A model generated the notes under the pieces. That model ran no database searches. It was not told the origin of the DNA and saw only the letters and a list, made by a program, of their open reading frames with translations. Below are positions 1-5,942 of a DNA stretch of 7,018 nucleotides, piece by piece. The position numbers were made by a program, and so were the translations under genes. The stretch comes from DATARH01 sp035570495 (GTDB taxonomy: Bacteria > Pseudomonadota > Alphaproteobacteria > ATCC43930 > CGMCC-115725), in assembly GCA_035570495.1 (NCBI GenBank), contig DATMLO010000094.1, positions 1 through 7,018 on the forward strand, in the 5' to 3' direction. Positions within the stretch are counted from its first letter, which is position 1. Each line of letters starts with the position of its first letter.

Positions 1-162
1 ACCGCCAATCTGTGGATCAAGGACATGGCGATGTTTTCGGCCATGAACGAAATCTGGAATGCCTGGGTCGATCCCGCGAACCCGCCAGCGCGCGCATGCG
101 TGCAGGCGAACATGGCGCGGCCGGAGGTGCTGGTCGAGATCATGGTGACCGCGGCGAAATAG
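1..162 (+). CDS. RidA/YjgF/YER057c/UK114-family protein, C-terminal part (5' end outside window)
   Basis: The frame is open from base 1 to a TAG at 160-162 and gives the last 53 residues of a protein. The fragment reads ...KDMAMFSAMNEIWNAW, then a DPANPPARACVQA segment, and ends LVEIMVTAAK. This is the C-terminal pattern of the RidA family: an aspartate/methionine helix, the PPAR segment whose arginine lies in the active-site cleft, and a VEI strand near the end. Family members are about 115-155 residues, trimeric and cytosolic. The best-known ones hydrolyse reactive enamine/imine intermediates to ketones and ammonia, and others sit in catabolic operons. Which subfamily this is cannot be told from the C-terminus. 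It lies 55 bases before the GTG start of a CoA-transferase on the same strand and may be co-transcribed with it. The family call is fairly sure; the substrate is unknown. Confidence 0.8.
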   Translation, partial: TANLWIKDMAMFSAMNEIWNAWVDPANPPARACVQANMARPEVLVEIMVTAAK

Positions 163-166
163 GGTT

Positions 167-205
167 CGTCGTTGCGAGAAGTGCTTCGCTTCGCTCGCAA
201 TGACG
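167..205. repeat. Palindromic intergenic repeat fragment (TTGCGAGCGAAGCGA family)
   Basis: The bases CGTCGTTGCGAG (167-178) and CTCGCAATGACG (194-205) form 12-base inverted arms with one mismatch, which is a G-U pair in RNA. The loop is 15 bases. Read on the minus strand the right side is CGTCATTGCGAGCGAAGCGA, which matches from memory a highly repeated intergenic element in many alphaproteobacteria; when mistranslated it gives CHCERSEA-type peptides. It lies between the RidA-family stop and the CoA-transferase start. It could act as a transcript-stabilising hairpin or weak terminator, but there is no T-tract. The ATG at 200-202 lies inside the right arm. Confidence 0.7.
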
Positions 206-208
206 GAC

Positions 209-212
209 GGAG
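209..212 (+). promoter_or_regulatory. Shine-Dalgarno site that selects the GTG start of the CoA-transferase
   Basis: GGAG at 209-212 lies 5 bases before GTG at 218. The upstream in-frame ATG at 200 is inside a dispersed repeat and has no purine-rich site at a suitable distance: the preceding bases are gcttcgcttcgctcgca. The GTG is therefore the more likely start. Confidence 0.55.
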
Positions 213-217
213 TTAGT

Positions 218-1456
218 GTGAGCGATATTGAAAATACGGAAACCTGGCTCGGTCCACTCGGGGGGATCAGGGTCATCGACCTGACCCGCGTGCTGGCGGG
301 GCCGTTCGCGACGCAGAGCCTCGGCGATCTCGGCGCCGAGGTGCTCAAGATCGAGCCGCCCGGCACCGGCGATGAGACGCGGCATTTCCCGCCCTTTGTC
401 GGAGGCGAGAGCCACTATTTCCTCGGCATCAACCGCAACAAGAAGAGCCTCGTCGTCGACCTGCAGCAGGAGGCGGGGAAGGAAATCCTGCGCCGGCTGG
501 TCGCGAAATCGGATGTCCTGGTCGAGAACTACCGGCCGGGGGTGATGGACCGGCTGGGGCTTGGCTACAAGGCGCTCGCCGAGATCAATCCGCGCCTCAT
601 CTACTGCGCGATCAGCGGCTTTGGGCTCTCGGGGCCGCTGCGCGACAAGCCGTCCTTCGACATCGTGACCCAGGCGCTGTCGGGCGCGCTCAGCATCAAT
701 GGCGAACGCGGCCATATGCCGGTGAAGCTCGGCATTCCGCTGGGCGACATGGTGGGCGGCGTCTTTGGGCCGCAGGCCATTCTCGCCGCGCTGCACGAGC
801 GGCACCGCACCGGCAAGGGGCGCCTAATTGACATCAGCCTCTATGACGGGCTGATCGGCATGCTCGGCTATTTCGCCCAGCTCGCCTTTATCACCGGCCA
901 AGACCCGCCGCCGATGGGGTCGAGCCACCCCAATATCGTGCCTTATGGCAGCTTCCCGGCGTCGGACGGCTCGATCATCATCGCGGTCTTGTCGGAGCGG
1001 TTCTGGGGCAATCTGTGCAACGCGCTCGAGCGGCCCGATCTCGCCGCCGATCCGCGCTACGCGAACCCGACCGGGCGACGCGATCATCGCGACGAGCTCG
1101 ACGCGATGATTGCCGAGGTGACCCGCACGAAAACCGTCGCCGAATGGGAGAAGCGCCTGCAAGAGGCGGACGTGCCGCATTCGCCGGTGCTCGGCGTCAC
1201 CGCGGCGCTGTCGAGCCCGCATGCGCTCGCTCGCGAGATGGTGGTCGAGGTCGATCACGCGACCGTCGGTGCGATGAAAGTCGCCGGGCGGCCGATCAAG
1301 TTTCCCGGAGCCAAGCAGCCGCCAGTCACCGCGCCGCCGATCTTCGGCCAGCACACGGCCGCCGTGCTGCGCGAGGCCTTGGGCTACGACGAAGCGGAAA
1401 TCGCGGCCCTGCGCCGCGCCGGGGTCATCGACCGCACCAATAAAAGCGGCGATTGA
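218..1456 (+). CDS. Class III (CaiB/BaiF family) CoA-transferase
   Basis: A 412-residue protein from the GTG start (418 if the ATG at 200 is used), close to the roughly 400 residues normal for the family. Family III enzymes move CoA between an acyl-CoA and a free organic acid through aspartyl-CoA anhydride intermediates. Supporting motifs are RVIDLTRVLAGPFA near residues 18-31, the LGAEVLKIEPP strand and loop, the NRNKKSLVVDL segment, VENYRPGVMDRLGLGY near 102-117, and GDMVGG near 176-181. Asp177 of GDMVGG is in the position of the catalytic aspartate of formyl-CoA transferase. The C-terminal part has the usual LGVTAALSSPHALAREM and GRPIKFPG pattern. The protein is soluble, with no signal peptide. 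Substrate specificity in this family is poorly predictable: formyl/oxalyl, carnitine, succinyl/mesaconyl or aromatic acids are all possible. The upstream RidA-family gene suggests a catabolic context. The convergent PEBP gene begins 67 bases past the stop. Confidence 0.92.
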   Translation: MSDIENTETWLGPLGGIRVIDLTRVLAGPFATQSLGDLGAEVLKIEPPGTGDETRHFPPFVGGESHYFLGINRNKKSLVVDLQQEAGKEILRRLVAKSDVLVENYRPGVMDRLGLGYKALAEINPRLIYCAISGFGLSGPLRDKPSFDIVTQALSGALSINGERGHMPVKLGIPLGDMVGGVFGPQAILAALHERHRTGKGRLIDISLYDGLIGMLGYFAQLAFITGQDPPPMGSSHPNIVPYGSFPASDGSIIIAVLSERFWGNLCNALERPDLAADPRYANPTGRRDHRDELDAMIAEVTRTKTVAEWEKRLQEADVPHSPVLGVTAALSSPHALAREMVVEVDHATVGAMKVAGRPIKFPGAKQPPVTAPPIFGQHTAAVLREALGYDEAEIAALRRAGVIDRTNKSGD

Positions 1457-1460
1457 CGCA

Positions 1461-1495
1461 CGCCGGCCGCGGCCGGCGCCGCGCGGTCCGGCGCC
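1461..1495. terminator. GC-only palindromes between convergent genes, possible bidirectional terminator
   Basis: 1461-1478 is a perfect 18-base palindrome (CGCCGGCCG / CGGCCGGCG). It is followed by GGCGCC at 1475-1480 and 1490-1495, which can pair over a 9-base loop. The element sits in the 67-base gap between the CoA-transferase stop and the stop of the converging PEBP gene, where a terminator is expected. There is no T-run on either side, so intrinsic termination is doubtful. It may only be a hairpin that protects the 3' ends. Confidence 0.35.
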
Positions 1496-1523
1496 GCCGG
1501 GTTAGGCCCAGAGAACCCCGCGG

Positions 1524-2108
1524 CTACGGGTGCTTGAACCGGGTCACCAGCCCGGCCGAACCCTTGACGTGACTGCCCGGGCCGGCGCCGAGCACCCCAG
1601 CTAGCTCGTCGCGGGTCATGTCGGGCTTCAGCGCCGGGTCTTTCGGGTCGAGATCGGTCGCGATCAGGATGAAGGTGTAATGGTGCCAGTCGGTGCCGGG
1701 CGGCGTGCCGGGGCCCCAATAGGTATTCTTTTTCATCGTGCTCGTGCCGCCGACGAATTTGTCGGAGGGTTGGCTCAACTCGCCCTCGGCGAAACCTTTG
1801 ACGTCAGCGGGGATGCCGTAAAGCACCATGTGATTGACGCCCGCGGGGGCGCGACCTTCAGGATCGATCAGCAGCAGCGCGAAGCTCTTGGTACCGTCCG
1901 GCACGCCCGACCATGCGAGCGGCGGCGACACATTCTCGCCGACGCAATTCGGGCTGACCGACTTATCGGCGCAGGCGTTCTTGGTCGCCAGCGTGCCGTC
2001 ATCCTGAATTTGCGACGAGGTCAAGGTCAGCACGTCTGCTTGCGCCAGACCGACGGTCGTGCACAGCGCGATGCCGGTAAAAGCAAGGCCGGCGATGATG
2101 TTTTTCAT
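1524..2108 (-). CDS. Secreted PEBP-like protein (YbhB/YbcL family)
   Basis: A 194-residue protein of the phosphatidylethanolamine-binding-protein fold. The start is ATG at 2106-2108, with GGGGAGGAG just upstream on the minus strand. Residues 1-24 form a Sec signal peptide: MKN, a hydrophobic stretch, then AQA before Asp25. The mature protein should be periplasmic. Family marks are NVSPPLAWSGVP (about 74-85), the ligand-pocket DPEGRAPAGVNHMVLYGIP segment where the family usually has DPDAP...HW, and the WGPGTPPGTDWHHYTF segment. The CADKS...NCVGENVSPP pair of cysteines may form a disulphide. Bacterial members bind small anionic ligands, and no enzymatic role is firmly established. It lies 89 bases downstream of the flavin monooxygenase on the same strand, so co-transcription is plausible. 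The frame stays open upstream through the end of the monooxygenase gene, but that part is a shadow and does not belong to this protein. Confidence 0.9.
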   Translation of the reverse strand: MKNIIAGLAFTGIALCTTVGLAQADVLTLTSSQIQDDGTLATKNACADKSVSPNCVGENVSPPLAWSGVPDGTKSFALLLIDPEGRAPAGVNHMVLYGIPADVKGFAEGELSQPSDKFVGGTSTMKKNTYWGPGTPPGTDWHHYTFILIATDLDPKDPALKPDMTRDELAGVLGAGPGSHVKGSAGLVTRFKHP

Positions 2109-2197
2109 GACGTAGCTCCTCCCCATTCTCGAAAAAATCTTGGTCTCGGCAAAGTTGCTGCGCCGTCTCTTTTTGCGGGCTGCGTGCCCGATCGTCC

Positions 2198-3460
2198 TTA
2201 TTCCGCCGCGTGCACGGCCTGAAACGCCGGAAGTTCGGCGCGCTCCGCCGCCGCCATCGGCTGCGGCCACCAACGGTCTTCCCAGTCTGAATGGATGTGC
2301 TTGAGGCGCGGCAGCACCTTTTCGGCGAAGAGCTGCGTGTTGTACTTGGCAAGGTCTTTGCCCAGGTTGCCGAACTGCAAGAGCATCATCAGGTGGCCGA
2401 CATTGAGGCTGGTCGCGACAGTGGTCAGCTGTTCTACAACCTCGTCCGGCGAGCCGATGATCACATAGCCGCGATCGACGATGTCTTCCATGCTGGTTGT
2501 CGAGCGCGCCGCCTGGCGGGCGTTGAGGCTGGCGGCGCGGCCGATCTGGCCGGTGATGCCGGCGCGCTGGGTCGCCTCGGTGATGTAGCCGGGCGGCATC
2601 GCCCATTTCGGGTCGACCCGCAGACAACGGCCATAGAAATACTCAGCCGGCTCGGCGTAGATCTCCATCGCCTGCTCGCGCGATTCCGCGACCCCGACAA
2701 ATTGCAGAAAGCCGGCGCGATACGGGTTTAGGTCCTTGCCGAGACGCTTCATCTCGTCCCAGAACCCGGTCATCGTCGCCTGGCCGTCTTTGTAGCCGAA
2801 ATAGCTGAGATACGCGTAGACGTAGTCCATCTTCGCGCACCACTGCCAGGTCTCGACCGAGCCGCCGCCGGGGATCCACACCGGCGGGTGCGGACGCTGG
2901 ATCGGGCGCGGCCAGATGTTTACGTAACGCTGCTGGTTGAAGCGGCCGTTGAAGGCGAACGTGTCCTTCTCTTGCCATGCCTTCATGACGAGGTCGTGCG
3001 CCTCGTAATAGCGATCGCGCAGTTGAGACGGGTTCTGGCCGTAGGCAAAACACGTGTCCATAGGCGTGCCGACGGGGAAGCCGGCGATAAGCCGCCCGCC
3101 GGAGATGCAGTCGATCATCGCGAATTCCTCAGCAACCCGCGTCGGCGGGTTGTAGAGCGCCAAGGAATTACCCATCACGCAGATCGCGGTGTCGGTGGTG
3201 CGCCGAGCGAGCGACGAGGCGATGAGATTGGGCGACGGCATCAGCCCGTAGCCGTTCGAGTGGTGCTCGTTGACGCAGACCGCGTCAAACCCGCATTCGG
3301 CGGCGAACTCCAATTCGTCCATGAAGTCGTTGTACATGTGATGCGCGCGGCGCGGGTCGAACAAGGTTGAGTGGATGTCGACCCAGACCGAGGGATGCTT
3401 CTCGCGGAAATCGTCCGGCAGCTCGGTATAGGGCATCAGGTGGAACCACATGAGCTTCAT
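2198..3460 (-). CDS. LLM-class (bacterial luciferase-like) flavin-dependent monooxygenase
   Basis: A 420-residue protein starting at ATG 3458-3460, with GGAGGA at 3467-3472 six bases upstream. Bacterial luciferase-like monooxygenases use reduced FMN and oxygen to oxidise substrates such as aldehydes, alkanesulfonates or heterocycles, within an (alpha/beta)8 barrel. Visible family features are the N-terminal MKLMWFHLMPY strand, EHH at 65-67 (VNEHHSNGYG), GNSLALYNPPTRVAEEFAMID at about 97-117, the ISGGRLIAGFPVG flavin/phosphate loop at 119-131, YYEAHDLVMKAW at 151-162 and RPHPPVWIPGGG at 189-200. The tail after about residue 340 (ITGQIGRAASLNARQAARSTTSMEDIVD, then GSPDEVVEQL) includes the usual GSPDEV element. 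No flavin reductase gene is visible, so FMNH2 must come from elsewhere. It has no signal peptide and is expected in the cytosol. It is probably the first gene of a block with the PEBP gene and is divergent from the DUF1906 lipoprotein gene. The substrate is unknown. Confidence 0.93.
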   Translation of the reverse strand: MKLMWFHLMPYTELPDDFREKHPSVWVDIHSTLFDPRRAHHMYNDFMDELEFAAECGFDAVCVNEHHSNGYGLMPSPNLIASSLARRTTDTAICVMGNSLALYNPPTRVAEEFAMIDCISGGRLIAGFPVGTPMDTCFAYGQNPSQLRDRYYEAHDLVMKAWQEKDTFAFNGRFNQQRYVNIWPRPIQRPHPPVWIPGGGSVETWQWCAKMDYVYAYLSYFGYKDGQATMTGFWDEMKRLGKDLNPYRAGFLQFVGVAESREQAMEIYAEPAEYFYGRCLRVDPKWAMPPGYITEATQRAGITGQIGRAASLNARQAARSTTSMEDIVDRGYVIIGSPDEVVEQLTTVATSLNVGHLMMLLQFGNLGKDLAKYNTQLFAEKVLPRLKHIHSDWEDRWWPQPMAAAERAELPAFQAVHAAE

Positions 3461-3599
3461 GGCATGTCCTCCGCGCGCGTGCTGAGGGAGAATAAAACGC
3501 CCCGGCGGTAAATGCGTAGTGCAATCCGTTGCGCCGTGCTGGTGCTGCGCGGAGCCAGCGAATGATGTCATCGCGCAAAGGTTTAACAGACAGCGCCGC

Positions 3600-3705
3600 C
3601 GACACCATCAAACAGGATAGAGAACTGATAGAGCGACATATCAGGTAATATGCAATAAATCGCGATAGTCATTTGCTTCGACAGCGAGTAAATATTGCGC
3701 TGGCC
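3600..3705. promoter_or_regulatory. AT-rich divergent promoter region with a short dyad
   Basis: The 274 bases between the divergent monooxygenase and lipoprotein genes hold no gene that I can see. About 3600-3705 is clearly richer in A/T than its surroundings. A weak plus-strand sigma70-like pair is CTGATA (3625-3630) and TAATAT (3646-3651), with a slightly short 15-base spacer. A dyad CATAT-6-ATATG spans 3637-3652 and overlaps that -10, as an operator would. The position fits promoters for both genes; the individual boxes are guesses. Confidence 0.35.
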
Positions 3706-3734
3706 TTGGGGCGAGGCACAGGGGAGCGGGTTTC

Positions 3735-5171
3735 TTGCGGCTGACGAATTTTGCGTTGCTGTTTGCAGCGTTGCTGCTGGCTGGCTGCGCTTCCCAACCA
3801 ACGCCACAACCGACCGCCCAGCTGCTGTCCGGCCCCCCCGGTATCCACGGCATCGACATGGCGACTGACTCGAGTGACGTCGCCGGCGAGCTGCAGGGCC
3901 GACCGTGGCTCCACTTCGTCGCGCGCTATTACCGCGATCCCAGCTCCCGCTGGCCGGCGCTGTCGCCGGCCGAAGCGCAGCGCCTCTCGGCGGCCGGGGT
4001 GAAGATCGTCACGGTCTGGGAATTTCATTCCGGCAACGTCGAGTACTTCAGCTATGCCAGCGGCTATAGCGACGCGATGAGCGCCTACCGCCAGGCGCGG
4101 GCGGTGGGCCAACCGCCCGGTAGCGCCATTTATTTTGCGGTCGACTTTAACGCCCGCGGTCCGGCGCTGTACCAGATCGACCAGTATTTCCACGGCGTCA
4201 ACGCGGGGCTCGCGGCGGCGGGCGGCGGACGCTCGCTCTACCCGATCGGGGTCTACGGCTCGGGCGCGGTCTGTGCGCAGATCAAGGGCGAGGGCCTGGC
4301 GCGCTATGCCTGGCTATCCGGCTCAAGCTCGTGGGAGGGCACGGCCGGCTATACCGCTTGGAACATCAGGCAGGCGCCGGCCGGCGAGCGTTTCGGCAAT
4401 CTGTCGTTCAGCCACGACGCCAACGAGGCAACAAACGATTACGGCGGTTTCCGGCTCGCGGGGTATGGCGGACCGGAGTCGCCAGCCGGCGCGGCGGTGA
4501 CCGCCGTGGCCGCGGTGCCGGCGACCGCCGCGACGCTGGTCACCGGCGCGGTCGATGCGGTGGTACCACATCCCGCCGCGAGCGCTCCGCCGCCTCCACC
4601 CGCGCCGACGGTTGTCGCCGCGGCATCGCCATCGCCTTCGTTGTCGCCACCGGCCTCACCGCCGCCGGCTCATGCCGAGATGGCTTCAGCCGAGCCACCG
4701 CCTCACGCCTCGCCGCTCGCTGCGCTGAATCCGATCGCGTCCGCCGAGGCCGCCGAGCGAGCGCCCGCCGCGAAACCGGCTGATGCCGGCGTCATGGATC
4801 TCGCCGCGCTGCGGAGCGATACCGGCCGTCACACGAGCGCGGAACCGGCCGTGCCGCTGGGGCCGCGGCGGGCCGAGCACGGCGCGAAAAGACAGGGGCC
4901 ATCGCGTGCCGAGACCCCGGCTCATGCCGCGAAAGCATTGGCCGCGCCTACCCGGAAGGGCTACGCTGCGCCCACCAACAAGCATGTGGCGGCCAGCGCG
5001 CCGCGCAATCCGGGAGGTTCTTCTCATGCCGAGCTTCACGAGCGAGGACGTCAATTATCTGAGCCACGGCGAGCGGAAGATCATGGCTCGCATCTTCAAG
5101 CCGGAAGGGCCGGGGCCGTTCCCGTGCTTCATCGACCTGCACGGGGGAGCGTGGAACAACGGCGATCTTAA
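3735..5171 (+). CDS. Lipoprotein with DUF1906 (Rv2525c-like, glycoside-hydrolase-like) domain and long Ala/Pro/His-rich tail
   Basis: The start is TTG at 3735, 8 bases after GGGGAG (3721-3726). It gives a lipoprotein signal: MRLTNF, a hydrophobic core, and the lipobox LAGC with the lipidated Cys18, so the protein should be membrane-anchored on the periplasmic side. Residues about 36-235 match the DUF1906 barrel: GIHGIDM with Asp41, FVARYYRD, LSPAEAQRLSAAGVKIVTVWE with Glu96, SDAMSAYRQARAVGQPPGSAIYFAVDFN with Asp137, IGVYGSG, then YAWLSGSSSWEG and SHDAN. The fold resembles GH25-type lysozymes and Rv2525c, so a cell-wall or glycan role is likely, but activity is unproven. Residues about 247-430 are Ala/Pro-rich, low-complexity and probably disordered. 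The last ~48 residues (431-478) are read out of frame through the start of the hydrolase gene (from 5026) and look like shadow sequence, so the original 3' end may have been lost or frameshifted. The domain call is good; the true C-terminus is uncertain. Confidence 0.8.
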   Translation: MRLTNFALLFAALLLAGCASQPTPQPTAQLLSGPPGIHGIDMATDSSDVAGELQGRPWLHFVARYYRDPSSRWPALSPAEAQRLSAAGVKIVTVWEFHSGNVEYFSYASGYSDAMSAYRQARAVGQPPGSAIYFAVDFNARGPALYQIDQYFHGVNAGLAAAGGGRSLYPIGVYGSGAVCAQIKGEGLARYAWLSGSSSWEGTAGYTAWNIRQAPAGERFGNLSFSHDANEATNDYGGFRLAGYGGPESPAGAAVTAVAAVPATAATLVTGAVDAVVPHPAASAPPPPPAPTVVAAASPSPSLSPPASPPPAHAEMASAEPPPHASPLAALNPIASAEAAERAPAAKPADAGVMDLAALRSDTGRHTSAEPAVPLGPRRAEHGAKRQGPSRAETPAHAAKALAAPTRKGYAAPTNKHVAASAPRNPGGSSHAELHERGRQLSEPRRAEDHGSHLQAGRAGAVPVLHRPARGSVEQRRS

Positions 5172-5862
5172 CGACCGCACCGGGCTCGGCGAGTATCTCG
5201 CCTCGCGTGGCGTGGTGATGCCGACGCTTAATTTCCGCCACGGCCCGGACGGCTACCCGACCACGCTGGAGGACATCCATTACGGCATCCGCTGGGTCAA
5301 GGCGCACGCCAAGGAACTGAAGATCGACCCGAACCGGGTCGCAATCGGCGGCGCGTCCTCGGGCGGCCATCTCGCGATGCTCGTCGCGATGCGTCCCAAC
5401 GACCCGCGCTACAACTCGATCCCGTGCCAGGGCTGCGACGACGCGAGCGTGCGCGGCGTCTTCATGCTATGGCCGGTCATCAACCCGCTGTCGCGCTACA
5501 AGCATGCCAAGGCCCTCGTCGCGGCTGGCAGCCCGCCGGGCTGGGCTGTCGGCATGGACAACAAGCACGAGATCTACTGGCACGATGAGGCCGGGATGGC
5601 GGAGGGGAACCCGATGCTGATCCTCGAGCGCGGCGAGAAGGTGGTGATGCCGCCGGCCGTCTGGCTCCAGGGCCGGCCTGACAACACGCACGACTATCAC
5701 GACCCCGATTCGGACTTCGCGGGCAACGAGCCAGAGCGGTTCGTGTCTAATTACCGCAAGGCCGGCGGCGATATCGAGATCGCCTATTTCGATAATGCCG
5801 CGCGAAACACCGACGTTACGCATGCGCCGGTGCACGCCTTCATGCAGAAGCACGTCGGCTAA
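5026..5862 (+). CDS. Alpha/beta hydrolase (esterase/lipase-like, HGGAW type)
   Basis: A 278-residue protein starting at ATG 5026, with GGGAGG at 5012-5017 eight bases upstream. The frame is open further back to 4783, but that part is compositional shadow, and this Shine-Dalgarno site fixes the start. The alpha/beta-hydrolase core is clear: FIDLHGGAW (oxyanion-hole HGG at 39-41), the LNFRHGPDGYPTTLEDIHYGIRWVKAHA region typical of hormone-sensitive-lipase/BD-FAE-like esterases, and IGGASSGGH, in which Ser111 is the nucleophile of GxSxG. Asp219 of GRPDNTH is the likely acid. His266 or His270 in VTHAPVH near the C-terminus is the likely base. No signal peptide is seen, so a cytosolic carboxylesterase is expected, on an unknown ester or amide. 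Its first 146 bases overlap the open frame of the lipoprotein gene in another frame. An intrinsic terminator begins 17 bases after the stop. Confidence 0.92.
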   Translation: MPSFTSEDVNYLSHGERKIMARIFKPEGPGPFPCFIDLHGGAWNNGDLNDRTGLGEYLASRGVVMPTLNFRHGPDGYPTTLEDIHYGIRWVKAHAKELKIDPNRVAIGGASSGGHLAMLVAMRPNDPRYNSIPCQGCDDASVRGVFMLWPVINPLSRYKHAKALVAAGSPPGWAVGMDNKHEIYWHDEAGMAEGNPMLILERGEKVVMPPAVWLQGRPDNTHDYHDPDSDFAGNEPERFVSNYRKAGGDIEIAYFDNAARNTDVTHAPVHAFMQKHVG

Positions 5863-5879
5863 AAGGGGAGTGTTGAGCC

Positions 5880-5925
5880 AACCCGTCCGACCCGCTATCA
5901 AGCGGGCCGGGCGGGTTTTCTGTTT
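5880..5925 (+). terminator. Strong rho-independent terminator after the hydrolase gene
   Basis: Bases 5880-5895 (AACCCGTCCGACCCGC) pair with 5902-5917 (GCGGGCCGGGCGGGTT) across a TATCAA loop. This is a 16-base stem with one mismatch and one G-U pair. It is followed at once by a T-rich run, TTTTCTGTTT (from 5916). It should end the transcript that carries the lipoprotein and hydrolase genes and separate it from purM downstream. Confidence 0.9.
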
Positions 5926-5942
5926 CTGAGGCAAAAGCCACC

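Noticed and set aside
140..805. A 221-residue minus-strand frame opposite the CoA-transferase
   Set aside because: It is Arg/Asp-rich antisense of a well-supported gene and contains the repeat-derived HCERSEA peptide; no domain is recognised.
2176..2190. Small perfect hairpin CGGGC-5-GCCCG between the monooxygenase stop and the PEBP start
   Set aside because: In the direction of transcription it is followed by A residues, not a T-run, and the stem is only five pairs. It is not supported as a terminator or attenuator.
1524..2627. A 367-residue minus-strand frame joining the PEBP protein to about 170 extra N-terminal residues
   Set aside because: The extra part is an out-of-frame shadow of the monooxygenase. 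A signal peptide and Shine-Dalgarno site fix the PEBP start at 2108.
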